Of a DNA stretch of 64,000 nucleotides, positions 36,581 through 44,750 are shown piece after piece; position 1 is the stretch's first letter; each line of letters opens with the position of its first letter. This DNA comes from Streptomyces sp. SCSIO 30461 (GTDB lineage: Bacteria > Actinomycetota > Actinomycetes > Streptomycetales > Streptomycetaceae). The translations under genes and the position numbers were made by a program. The notes beneath the pieces were generated by a model, which was not told the origin of the DNA, searched no databases, and saw nothing but the letters and a program-made list of their open reading frames with translations. Location of the stretch: positions 186,001 through 250,000 of the forward strand of contig NZ_CP146101.1 of NCBI RefSeq assembly GCF_037023745.1, read 5' to 3'.

Positions 36581-37498
36581 TCAGCGCCCGAGTGTGAGGC
36601 GATCGGCGTTGACGCGGGAAAAGATCAGGTCGGTCATGTGCTTCGGGGTCTCGGTGCACCGGACCGGCGGCTGCGGTCGGCGCATGGCCCGGGGGTAGGT
36701 GGCCGGGTCGTAGTCGTTGGTGAGCGTGTACGCGTGGAAGCCGTGCTCGTGCAGGGTGTCGATGATGTCGGCGACACTCTCGCCCTGCTTGGCAAGCAGC
36801 TTTGGGGTGACTTCCACGACGAGTTCCGCGTCGTTGCGCAGGTACGTGAGCGCGGGTAGCAATCCGCGGATGGCTGCTGCTTCGGCGCCTTCGACGTCGA
36901 TCTTGATGATCCGGGTGGTGGCGAGCTCGGCCCTGCTGACCAGGTCGGTCAGGGGTGCGGTCGGCACCTCGAAGGCCATGTGTACGTGGCGGGGCTGGAC
37001 GGCGGTGGTGTGGCCGAGGTTGGCAGGGTCCTCCAGGTACAGGGTCAGCGTGCCGTGGGTGTCGGAGGCGGCGGAGCGTACGGCTCGGATGTTGGTGCGG
37101 TGGTTGGCGGTGGCCGCGGCGGTCAGGTCGTCGTGGAACTGCGGGAAGGGCTCGATGGCGACGACGTGGCCGTGGGGGCCGACGGCGTGGGAGGCCAGGA
37201 GGCTGAAGGCGCCGCGGTGGGCTCCGACGTCGATGAAGGTGTCCCCGGGACGGAGCCGGGCGCGTAGGAAGGTACTCAGGTTCGGTTCCCACTCGCCGAA
37301 CAGGTACTGGTAGCGCTGGATGACGTCGCTGGTGGTGACGCCGATCTTGTCGCCGGTCCGCAGCCGGACGGTGGTGTGGACGGGATGGGTTCGCAGGTGC
37401 TCGTCGAGGAAGCGGCCGACGAGCCCGGCCTTGGCCACCGTTCCGGGGGCGTGGCGGACATAGGCCCGCAGTGAGCGGGCGAGTGCGGAGGTGGACAC
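36581..37498 (-). CDS. FkbM family methyltransferase
   Basis: SAM-dependent methyltransferase of 305 residues. The SAM-binding motif I is TFIDVGAHRGAFSLLAS, with VVAIEPFPQFHDDL, and the FkbM mark is IIKIDVEGAEAAAIRGLLP. FkbM enzymes O-methylate hydroxyl groups on polyketides, sugars or nucleosides. A GTG at 37498 is preceded by GAAGGAG seven bases away. It is divergent from the P-loop kinase gene and near four glycosyltransferase genes, suggesting methylation of a sugar or glycan. Confidence 0.9.
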   Translation of the reverse strand: MSTSALARSLRAYVRHAPGTVAKAGLVGRFLDEHLRTHPVHTTVRLRTGDKIGVTTSDVIQRYQYLFGEWEPNLSTFLRARLRPGDTFIDVGAHRGAFSLLASHAVGPHGHVVAIEPFPQFHDDLTAAATANHRTNIRAVRSAASDTHGTLTLYLEDPANLGHTTAVQPRHVHMAFEVPTAPLTDLVSRAELATTRIIKIDVEGAEAAAIRGLLPALTYLRNDAELVVEVTPKLLAKQGESVADIIDTLHEHGFHAYTLTNDYDPATYPRAMRRPQPPVRCTETPKHMTDLIFSRVNADRLTLGR

Positions 37499-37599
37499 GG
37501 GCGGCTCCTTCGGGTGGTGGTGATGAGGAACGGGGTCCTGGGCCGGCCGGCGGTGGCAGACTGGCCAAGGAACGCTTGTGATGTTGAGGGGAGTTGGCG

Positions 37600-38100
37600 G
37601 TGGCCGAGCGCACTCCGGTGGTGTTCCTGCTGGTGGGGCTCACCGGTTCGGGGAAGACCACCTATGCCCAGCGGAAGCTGGAGCCCGAGGGTGCTGTGCG
37701 GCTATCGGTGGACGAGGTCCTCTATGAACGGCACGGCCGGTACGGCGTCGACTACCCGGAGAACACCTACTTCGAGAAGGAGGCCCCGGTCGTCGCTGAG
37801 CTGCACGAGCGGCTTGCTGAGCTGGTCGCGGGGGGCCGGGATGTGGTGTGGGACCACGGGTTGTGGCCGCGTAAGGACCGCGAGGCGATGAAGGAGCTGG
37901 TGGAGTCGGCCGGCGGGCGGTGGCGGCTGCTGTACTTCCCGGTTGTGCGTGACGAGCTGCTGCGCAGGCTGGCGGAGCGCAACGACCGGGAGGACGCCAA
38001 CGCGCTCGTCGTGACGCCAGAGGCTCTGGACGACTTCTTCGCCCGCTTCGAGGCGCCTCAGGGCGAGGGCGAGGAAATCGTGGAGCCGGGCTGGCTCTGA
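37600..38100 (+). CDS. small P-loop ATPase/kinase
   Basis: Protein of 166 residues with Walker A LLVGLTGSGKTTYAQ at the N terminus and a Walker-B-like DVVWDHGLWP. The pattern LSVDEVLYERHGRYG and the LID-like region RRLAERNDRED are typical of AAA_33/zeta-toxin-like small-molecule kinases. The substrate is unknown; phosphorylation of a sugar, antibiotic or nucleotide-sugar is possible. I choose the GTG at 37600, six bases after GAGGGGAG; a TTG at 37594 is also in frame. Its 3' end overlaps the convergent glycosyltransferase gene by 43 bases. Confidence 0.82.
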   Translation: MAERTPVVFLLVGLTGSGKTTYAQRKLEPEGAVRLSVDEVLYERHGRYGVDYPENTYFEKEAPVVAELHERLAELVAGGRDVVWDHGLWPRKDREAMKELVESAGGRWRLLYFPVVRDELLRRLAERNDREDANALVVTPEALDDFFARFEAPQGEGEEIVEPGWL

Positions 38101-38951
38101 GCCGTGTGCGGCCGCCAGGTGGTGGCGATCTTGGCAGCTTCGGGGGCCCAGCCGTCCGGCAGGCGGTCGAGGGTGACGCGGCGGAAGGCCAGACGGGGAT
38201 CGGCGACGTCGATGCGGCCGTTGTGACGGTCGATGTGCTGCAACAGGCGGGACGCCTCGCTGCGGACGGCCGGAGTGTGCTCGGCCCACTCGCCGGAGGT
38301 GAACAGATCGACCCGCCGGCGCAGGTCGTCCAGGACACCCGAGCGCCACTTGAAGTGGTGCACGCACGCGAGCGTGTCCGAGTCCGGCTTGTGGTCCGGT
38401 GCCCGGTGGTTGCCGGACGCCACGGTCACCGAGGAGTGGGCGAGGACGATCTTGCGGGGGTCGCCCTTGAGGAGCCGGCGCGTGAGGTGCCCGCCGAGCG
38501 GGAAGGCCCGGTCCAGCCCGATCTCCGGGCGCCACAGGGCCAGGCGGCCGTCGTTCGTGACGCGGTCGAGCATCAGCCCGCCGATCACCTTGTGCCTGGC
38601 GGCCTCGGCCCGGGCGATCATCTCATCGAGCGGGGCGGGGTAGGTCTGGAACTCATCGGAGTCGGCGATCAGGTGCCAGCCGGTACCGGCCTGCTCGCGC
38701 AAGGCGTCGCGGAGCTGGGTGTTGATGTGCTCATGCCACGGCCCGGTGCTGATCTGGGCGGGGACGATGCCGAGGTCGTGGCTGGCCGCGATGAGCTGGT
38801 GCCGCCAGGCGTCGGGGACGTGGTTGGGGAAGTGGAAGGCGAGCAGGAACCGCTCGATGCCGAGCCGGCGGTAGTGGGCGATCCAGGCGGCCAGCAGGGC
38901 CGGTTCGACCGGCCCGACGACCGCGACCAGAGTGGGAGGAATGAACGTCAT
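38058..38951 (-). CDS. GT-A-type glycosyltransferase
   Basis: Protein of 297 residues of the glycosyltransferase 2/92-like class. VAVVGPVEPALLAAWIAHYRRLGIERFLLAFHF is the nucleotide-sugar-binding opening, and ADSDEFQTYPAPLDEM holds the metal-binding DxD-like motif. Its ATG at 38951 overlaps the stop of the preceding gene by four bases (ATGA), so translation is coupled. It is last in a four-gene minus-strand unit. Donor and acceptor are unknown. Confidence 0.82.
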   Translation of the reverse strand: MTFIPPTLVAVVGPVEPALLAAWIAHYRRLGIERFLLAFHFPNHVPDAWRHQLIAASHDLGIVPAQISTGPWHEHINTQLRDALREQAGTGWHLIADSDEFQTYPAPLDEMIARAEAARHKVIGGLMLDRVTNDGRLALWRPEIGLDRAFPLGGHLTRRLLKGDPRKIVLAHSSVTVASGNHRAPDHKPDSDTLACVHHFKWRSGVLDDLRRRVDLFTSGEWAEHTPAVRSEASRLLQHIDRHNGRIDVADPRLAFRRVTLDRLPDGWAPEAAKIATTWRPHTAQSQPGSTISSPSP

Positions 38952-40186
38952 CGGCGGCACTCCTTGGTCAGACGGGTGTAGGTGTCGGTGAGGAAGGCGG
39001 CCTGCCCGGCCGCCGAGTTCATGTCCAGTGCCCCGGGCGCCGAAGGTCCCGGGCGAACGGGCGCCTGGTCCGTGAGGTGGTCCAGCGTCTTGGCGAGGGT
39101 GTCCGGATCACCGGCCGGGAAGATCCGGACCCATGGTTCCCCGTCGAGGCGGGCGGTCAGCTCGGGGTCGTGTGCGGAGACGATCAGCGGGACGGCGAGG
39201 CGGGCGGCGTCCATGACCAGTCCCGATTCCTTGCCCACGCCGGGCTTCCGGGCGACGAGGGCCGCGTCGGCGGCGGCGTAGACGAGTCGCAGCACCTGAT
39301 CACCGACCGGTCCGGGCACGGTGTGAAGGCGGACGTTGGGGAGTTGGTGCCAGCGAGTGAGGACGGCGTCGTCCAGTGGAGTGCCGCACACCAGGACGTG
39401 CAGGGGGGTGGTGAGACGGGCGAGGGCGGCGTCGATGGTGGGGATGTCCTTGTACGGCCACCAGCCGCCGACCACACACACCGCCGTCGCGTCGGTGGGG
39501 ATGGTGAAGGCGGTGCGGGCGCCGTCGCGCTCGGCGTCGGTCAGCGGGCGGCCGTCATCAACCGCGAACGCCCGCACCTCGCCGGGAAGGTCAAGAAAGG
39601 CCGGTGCGACCTGGTCGCGGACGGCGGTGGTCGGGTACAACGCGATCACGCGCTTCTCGCCCGCGCGGGCAAGCCGGCCCAGCCACCGGACCAGGCGGTC
39701 TTCCGTCGTGACTACCTCGTGGATGAACCGCAGGTGCGGGGTGCCGCCGAGCAGGGCGGCCACGCCGTGCAGGGCCTCGCTCGCGCTGAGGATCACCACC
39801 GCCGAGGCCCGCGAGGCGAGGTGGCGTGCGGTGCGAAGGCAGGCGGCCTCGGTCAGGCACCGGGCGAGAAGGGTGACCTGGTGCGGGGACCTGCGGACCG
39901 CCAGCGGCCAGCGTCGGGAGGCGAAGACCTGCTGGCCGGCGGCGGAGACCCGTGCTGCCGCCTTCGCGGCAGCCAGAAGGATCTTCGCCGCGGGCCCGGC
40001 CGGACCGACGGCGACCTGGGTACCGGCCCGCACCAGCGGGCCCAGGTCCTCGCTCAGGCCGCCCGGGGCGATGAGGAGGCTGTCCGGCCACGCGGCGGCG
40101 AGCGCCGCCAGCGTGCGCTGGTGGTGTCCGCCGACCCGGTGCGCGTACGGCTCGATCAGCACCAGCCGTCCGGGGGCGGTGTTCAT
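38948..40186 (-). CDS. GT-B-type glycosyltransferase (GT4-like)
   Basis: Protein of 412 residues with a Rossmann-like N-terminal part (LVLIEPYAHRVGGHHQRTLAALA) and a C-terminal donor-binding half (TAVCVVGGWWPYKDIPTIDAALARL, then YAAADAALVARKPGVGKESGLVMDAARLAVPLIV). The latter is a GT4-like EX7E-type region with Glu in KESGLVMDAA. ATG at 40186; the stop overlaps the next gene by four bases. It likely transfers a sugar to a lipid, peptide or small-molecule acceptor, not determined. Confidence 0.82.
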   Translation of the reverse strand: MNTAPGRLVLIEPYAHRVGGHHQRTLAALAAAWPDSLLIAPGGLSEDLGPLVRAGTQVAVGPAGPAAKILLAAAKAAARVSAAGQQVFASRRWPLAVRRSPHQVTLLARCLTEAACLRTARHLASRASAVVILSASEALHGVAALLGGTPHLRFIHEVVTTEDRLVRWLGRLARAGEKRVIALYPTTAVRDQVAPAFLDLPGEVRAFAVDDGRPLTDAERDGARTAFTIPTDATAVCVVGGWWPYKDIPTIDAALARLTTPLHVLVCGTPLDDAVLTRWHQLPNVRLHTVPGPVGDQVLRLVYAAADAALVARKPGVGKESGLVMDAARLAVPLIVSAHDPELTARLDGEPWVRIFPAGDPDTLAKTLDHLTDQAPVRPGPSAPGALDMNSAAGQAAFLTDTYTRLTKECRR

Positions 40187-40887
40187 CCGGTGACCGCCTG
40201 CTCGCCGTACAGCGTGGTGAAGTGCTGGTGCAGCCAGGGCGGGTCGTTGAGCGCCTCGAAGCGCTGCGGGTCGCGGGCTGCGGCCTTGGCGAAGCCGATT
40301 CCGTCGCGGGCCCCGGCCGCCGCGTAGGCGGCGAATTCGCCGTCACGACTGGCCGTCCAGGCGGCGATGCGTTCCTGGGCGGAGGCGTCGGTCATGCCGT
40401 ACTCGCTGCCGCGCGCGAGCATCGCGCACTCGCGGAAGCCCGCCTTCCACGCGTGGAACGGGCTCTGGTTGAACCGCGTGACCCCGGCGGTCTGGCGGCA
40501 GAACTCGACCCGGCCGGGCAGTGCGGCCAGCACGTCGACGGCCTGGCCCATCTCCCTCAGCGCCGAGCGGCGGATCAGTTTGAGCCCGCCGTAGCCGTAG
40601 GTCAGGCCGTTGACCGGGTTGACCGCCTGCCATACCCGCATCGCCACCCCGTCGGCCAGCGGCTGGACCGCGGCGGTGGGGAATTCGGGGTCGATGGCGA
40701 AGTCACCGTCGGCGAGGAAGAACTGCTCGGTGTCGACCAGCTCGGCCGTGAGCCGGTAGGCGCGTCGCATCCCGCGTACGCCGTGCAGGCGCTTGACGGT
40801 GCCGCCCAGCACCCGGGTGAGGCGGGTGTGCAGGGAGCCGGCCAGCGGCTCGTCGTAGGAGAGCTGGACCGCGTCGAAGCCGGTCAC
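40183..40887 (-). CDS. GT-A-like glycosyltransferase family protein
   Basis: Protein of 234 residues. The segment VDTEQFFLADGDFAIDP contains a DxD-like motif (DGDF), and NPVNGLTYGYGGLKLIRR resembles the acceptor-site region of GT-A enzymes. I do not know a precise family. It starts at a GTG (40887) that overlaps the previous stop as GTGA and its own stop overlaps the next ATG, giving tight coupling. The C-terminal part is Ala-rich and helical. The enzymatic assignment is less sure than for its neighbours. Confidence 0.65.
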   Translation of the reverse strand: MTGFDAVQLSYDEPLAGSLHTRLTRVLGGTVKRLHGVRGMRRAYRLTAELVDTEQFFLADGDFAIDPEFPTAAVQPLADGVAMRVWQAVNPVNGLTYGYGGLKLIRRSALREMGQAVDVLAALPGRVEFCRQTAGVTRFNQSPFHAWKAGFRECAMLARGSEYGMTDASAQERIAAWTASRDGEFAAYAAAGARDGIGFAKAAARDPQRFEALNDPPWLHQHFTTLYGEQAVTG

Positions 40888-42038
40888 TTGATCGCCTCCA
40901 GGTAGCGGGCGGCCACCACGGCGGGCGTGAGGTCGGCGGTGGAGGCGTACGCGCGCTTGGCGTGCACCAGGTAGAACTCGGCGTCCGTGGCGAGGCGCTC
41001 GGTGATCTGGACGGCCTGCTCGTCGGTGCCGAACAGCAGCTCGTGGTCGATGTGCTCGGCCAGCCAGCCGGTACGGGGGCCGATCACGGGCAGACCCATG
41101 GCCTGGCAGTCGATCACCGACATGGACCAGGGGCAGCCGGGTCGGAAGGGCGCGATGCCGAAGTGGGCGCCGGTCAGGAGGTTGCGGTAGCGGATGCGGT
41201 CGCCGCGGTCGGAGGCGATGGTGACGCCGTCCGTGGTCGCCAGCTCCTCCAGGTGCTGTTCGGGGCTGGGGTCGAGGCGGATGCGCTCGGGGCTGCGGGT
41301 GCCGAACAGGTCCATCACCGTGAGCCGTACCGGGGCGTCGGCGACGAGGCGGCGGGCGAGCTGGGTGAAGCGGGCGGTGCCGTAGTGCTTGTACAGGCGG
41401 TGGTTGTAGATGCCGGCGGCCCTGCCTTCGGGCGGGGTGATGTCGGCCGGGTCGCGCACCAGCCGTACGTCCCTGGGGGCGGGGACGATGTGCAGCTTGT
41501 CGCCGAGGTCGACGCCGGTGCGGGCGGCGGCAGCGGTGGTCCAGGAGGCGGCGGTGGAGGAGTGGACCAGGATGCGGTCGCAGGCCGCGAGGCCGGCGGC
41601 GAAGGCCAGCAGCACGCTTCGGCCCAGGTCCCGGTCGTTCATCGCCGGGTCCAGCTCCAGGACGCCGGTGTCGGTGAAGGAGTACGGCAGGTAGTGGCAG
41701 TAGCCGGCGATCAGCGCGTCCACCCCGGCTTCCAGGAGCGCGGCCCGGATCGCGGGGGCGGCCTCGACCTGGTTGGCCACCACCACCTCGGGCCGCCGGT
41801 CGCGGATCAGGGTGACCAGGGCGTCCATGCCGGGGTCGAAGCGGGCCCGGTACTTGGTGGACGGCGAGGCGGTGGGCGCGAAGTGCACGCGGGTGTCGCC
41901 GACTGGGACCGGCGAGACCACGGTCACCTCGGCCCCGGCGTCGGTCAGAGCCGGGGCGAGCATGTCGGCAAAGGTGTAGCCGGAGTCGGCGGACAGCTGA
42001 CTGGAGTTGGAGACGTTGAGCAGATACAGCACGCGCAT
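40884..42038 (-). CDS. GT-B-type glycosyltransferase, first gene of the glycosylation unit
   Basis: Protein of 384 residues. It begins MRVLYLLNVSNSSQLSADSGYTF, with a glycosyltransferase N-terminal Rossmann domain (ALTDAGAEVTVVSP). The C-terminal half carries LLTGAHFGIAPFRPGCPWSMSVIDCQAMGLPVIGP, a GT1/GT4-like donor site. I start at the ATG at 42038, near the fold's first beta strand. It heads the unit 42038 to 38058 in which all three junctions are four-base overlaps, so all four proteins should be made together. A 143-base divergent promoter region separates it from the HTH gene. Confidence 0.82.
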   Translation of the reverse strand: MRVLYLLNVSNSSQLSADSGYTFADMLAPALTDAGAEVTVVSPVPVGDTRVHFAPTASPSTKYRARFDPGMDALVTLIRDRRPEVVVANQVEAAPAIRAALLEAGVDALIAGYCHYLPYSFTDTGVLELDPAMNDRDLGRSVLLAFAAGLAACDRILVHSSTAASWTTAAAARTGVDLGDKLHIVPAPRDVRLVRDPADITPPEGRAAGIYNHRLYKHYGTARFTQLARRLVADAPVRLTVMDLFGTRSPERIRLDPSPEQHLEELATTDGVTIASDRGDRIRYRNLLTGAHFGIAPFRPGCPWSMSVIDCQAMGLPVIGPRTGWLAEHIDHELLFGTDEQAVQITERLATDAEFYLVHAKRAYASTADLTPAVVAARYLEAIK

Positions 42039-42181
42039 CGCTGGGACCCTCCTGGTTTGGGCCCGGGGGTCGACCTGGGCCGGTAGAGGAAGGAAACTGG
42101 CGACCGGGACCGTGACAGAATGGTGAATCGAGATCACTCACGGTTCATTCATCTCATCCGACGGCCAGGGCGGGGGCTTCG
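42039..42181. promoter_or_regulatory. divergent promoter region, glycosyltransferase unit and HTH gene
   Basis: The region contains several short dyads around GTGAATCGAGATCACTCAC (42122-42140) and TTCATTCATC. These are candidates for binding by the adjacent XRE-type regulator. No firm -35/-10 elements could be placed by eye. Confidence 0.35.
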
Positions 42182-43153
42182 ATGGACGCGCGGGACGACG
42201 CCTTGACGGTCGAGCAGGCCGCCGAGGCGTTCGCGGCGGAGGTCGCCTACTGGCGTGAGGTGCGGGGTCTGGCCAAGCGGGAGTTAGCCAGAAGGATGGG
42301 ATTCGACCCGTCCTACGTGAGCCATGTCGAGTCGGGCCGTCACAAGCCGACCGAGGACTTCGCCCGCCGCGCGGAGGAGGCCCTGAACGCGGGCAAGGCC
42401 ATCTGGAAGCGCTGGCTGGACTACGAGACGGCCAAGGCTCCCGTGGCACCGGCGGCGGTCGTACCCGCCCCTCGCAGGGCCGAGCAGCCGTACGCGACCG
42501 GCTCGGCGATCGTCGTCGAGCACGACGCGGCCCGCCTCGACTACGACGGGCGCCTCTACCGGCTCACGATGCGCCGGCTGCTGCGGAACACCGGCAGTGA
42601 GCCGATCACCCGCTACCTGATCCGCATCAGCGTCGACCGCTACCCGGGCGAGCCGGAACGGTCCAACGCCCACTACCGCGAGCACCCGCTGACCTGGGAC
42701 GAGCTCTCCCTGACCGCGACCTGTCGCGGTGAGGCGATGCGCTGGCAGGCCAAGCATGATCGCGACGCCTTCAAGGAGGTGTGGCTGCTGTTCGAGAACG
42801 AACAGGGCCGCTTCCCTCTGTACCCGGGCGAGTCGGTGTGGATCGAATACGCCTACTCGGTGGGCGAAGAGAAGTGGGGCCGCTGGTTCCAGCGCGCCGT
42901 CCGTCTGCCCACGGAGCACCTGGCGGTCGAACTCGCCTTCCCTGCCGAGCTCGACCCCGCTGTATGGGGCACCGAGACCTCCATGACCGCCGAGGCGGCG
43001 CCGCTGCGAACAGCACCGGTCCAGCGCGAGGAGAACGGGATGCGGGTCTTCTCCTGGAGCACGTCCACACCCGCACTCCACGCCCGGTACCGTCTGGAAT
43101 GGCGGTTCCGGGCGCGACCCGAACGTGAAGCGAACCAAGGGGAGTTCAGGTGA
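42182..43153 (+). CDS. XRE-family HTH regulator with a large C-terminal domain
   Basis: Protein of 323 residues. The N-terminal XRE-type HTH is EVRGLAKRELARRMG, with FDPSYVSHVESGRHKP (residues about 24-60). About 220 residues of beta-rich sequence follow (RLYRLTMRRLLRNTGSEPITRYLIRI, PGESVWIEYAYSVGEEKWGRWF), which I do not recognise and which resembles an immunoglobulin-like or SMODS-associated barrel, by impression only. Its stop overlaps the deformylase start (GTGA), so the two are co-translated, and it is divergent from the glycosyltransferase unit it may regulate. Confidence 0.8.
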   Translation: MDARDDALTVEQAAEAFAAEVAYWREVRGLAKRELARRMGFDPSYVSHVESGRHKPTEDFARRAEEALNAGKAIWKRWLDYETAKAPVAPAAVVPAPRRAEQPYATGSAIVVEHDAARLDYDGRLYRLTMRRLLRNTGSEPITRYLIRISVDRYPGEPERSNAHYREHPLTWDELSLTATCRGEAMRWQAKHDRDAFKEVWLLFENEQGRFPLYPGESVWIEYAYSVGEEKWGRWFQRAVRLPTEHLAVELAFPAELDPAVWGTETSMTAEAAPLRTAPVQREENGMRVFSWSTSTPALHARYRLEWRFRARPEREANQGEFR

Positions 43154-43719
43154 TCCAGGTGCGGCCCAGCGAGCAGATGCGCGGCCTCGGCGTCGTGCAG
43201 AACGGTGCCCCCGTCCTCGCCGAGCCTGCCCGCGTCTTCGACCTCCCGGCCGAGCGCGAGGCAGGCGAGCAGGTCATCGAGCAGCTGTTCTCCGCGATGG
43301 AGCGGATCGGGCAGGTCCACCCGTTCGCCAAGGGCATGGGCATCGCGGCCCCGCAGATCGCGATCGGCCGGGCCGCTGCCGTGGTCCAGCCCCCTGGCCC
43401 CGGTGCCCCGGCGATCGTCCTGCTGAACCCCCGCATCACCGACCGCTCCAGCGACGAGGACGAGCAGTACGAGGGCTGCCTGTCGTTCTTCGACGTCCGC
43501 GGCCTGGTCCCCCGGCCGCTACGGATCACCGTGGAGACCACGACGCTGGAGGGCCATCTGGTGACCACCACCTACGAACGCGGGCTCGCGAGGCTGGTCC
43601 ACCACGAAATCGACCACCTCGACGGCCTGCTCTACACCGCGCGGATGCGGACGGGCGTCGCTCCCATCCCCGTCGAGGAGTACCGCCAGACCGGCCGGGC
43701 GTGGGCCTACGAGCAGTAG
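43150..43719 (+). CDS. def: accessory peptide deformylase
   Basis: Peptide deformylase of 189 residues with all three catalytic motifs: GMGIAAPQI (motif 1; Met replaces the usual Leu of GLAAPQ), EGCLSF (motif 2, metal Cys) and HEIDHLDG (motif 3, two metal His and catalytic Glu). It removes the formyl group from nascent proteins. A second def on a mobile element is unusual as pure housekeeping; it could protect against deformylase inhibitors or act on a specific product. The GTG at 43150 overlaps the HTH stop, with AGGGGAG six bases upstream. Confidence 0.92.
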   Translation: MIQVRPSEQMRGLGVVQNGAPVLAEPARVFDLPAEREAGEQVIEQLFSAMERIGQVHPFAKGMGIAAPQIAIGRAAAVVQPPGPGAPAIVLLNPRITDRSSDEDEQYEGCLSFFDVRGLVPRPLRITVETTTLEGHLVTTTYERGLARLVHHEIDHLDGLLYTARMRTGVAPIPVEEYRQTGRAWAYEQ

Positions 43720-43798
43720 CGCCGCCACGGCTTCGGGGCCCGCGACGGCGTCGTCGCAGCCGAAAGGATTGTCAGCGATGGCGTGCAGACTGTGATGC

Positions 43799-44602
43799 AT
43801 GACCTCGGCAACCGGACATGACTACGCCTGGATTCGTTCCTCCTCACTGTTCCGCAATGCGATGGAGGGCGGATACGGCCTGACCCTCGTACGGGACGTC
43901 GCTCCCGACGACGTACTGCGTGCGATGGGGGCGGAGGTGCAGGGCACGTGCACGGGGTTGGACGAGCTGATCGAGCAGCATCTGGACCAGCGTGATGCGA
44001 CGGACTACTGGGACGATGCCTTCATCGCGGGTGTCTTCACCGTGCCGGGTACGCAGGGCGGCTGGACGCTCATCCTGCAGTTCGACGGCGGTGTGGGGAT
44101 GCGGCCGCGATTCCTGGAGGCCCTGTCGGCGGATGGTCGCGCCGTGACGCACTCCACCAACGGCGGCGCACCGATCGACCTGTTCCACTGGTACGAGGCC
44201 GGTGAGCTTCGGACTACCTTTGAATGGCCCACTGACAGGTATGGCAGCACCCCTGACGATCTGCTCCCCATGATGAGTGAGATCGGATTCGATCTGTCAG
44301 AGGACGAGGACGACACCGGCCCGAGCACCGACACCAAGGCAGCGGTCCTTGCCCTCGCCGAGCGGCTGACCGGCGTACGGGTCACGGAGGAACTGCTCAA
44401 GGATGCGGTGTACCAGCTCGGGCACGTGCCTGAGGAGCCCGCCGAGGAGTGGACCAAGGTCGTCATCGACATCACTGACGCACACGGGGAACGGATCTAC
44501 AGGGAAGTCACCCGCGAGGAGGTCGAGGCCGGCTCGGCACGCGCCCGCGAGGAGGCCGAAGCGCCGATCGTCATCCTCGGGCCCTCATCGCCCACCCTGT
44601 GA
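43799..44602 (+). CDS. DUF6461-type protein
   Basis: Protein of 267 residues that I place with DUF6461, a Streptomyces hypothetical family. It shows DYAWIRSSSLFRNAMEGGY at the N terminus, FTVPGTQGGWTLILQFDGGVGMRP and HSTNGGAPIDLFHWYEAGELRTTFEWP. The acidic C-terminal part (EDEDDTGPSTDTKAAVLALAERLTG) is variable in this family. Function is unknown. It starts 79 bases after the def gene, and a perfect hairpin lies beyond its end. Confidence 0.72.
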   Translation: MTSATGHDYAWIRSSSLFRNAMEGGYGLTLVRDVAPDDVLRAMGAEVQGTCTGLDELIEQHLDQRDATDYWDDAFIAGVFTVPGTQGGWTLILQFDGGVGMRPRFLEALSADGRAVTHSTNGGAPIDLFHWYEAGELRTTFEWPTDRYGSTPDDLLPMMSEIGFDLSEDEDDTGPSTDTKAAVLALAERLTGVRVTEELLKDAVYQLGHVPEEPAEEWTKVVIDITDAHGERIYREVTREEVEAGSARAREEAEAPIVILGPSSPTL

Positions 44603-44703
44603 CCCTCACGACGGCCGAACCCGGGTGGGGCGGTGCCGTTGATCGGCGACGTCCGCGCTGCTGCGCTGTCCGAAGCGGTGGGGTGGTTCGTGGCATGAGC
44701 GAT

Positions 44704-44741
44704 CGTCCTCGGGGCCGGCGGTCACTCCGACCCCGAGGACG
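44704..44741. terminator. bidirectional hairpin terminator
   Basis: Perfect 11-bp stem CGTCCTCGGGG (44704-44714) and its complement (44731-44741) with a 16-base loop, between the convergent DUF6461-like and ParB-like genes. Confidence 0.75.
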
Positions 44742-44750
44742 TGCAATGGA

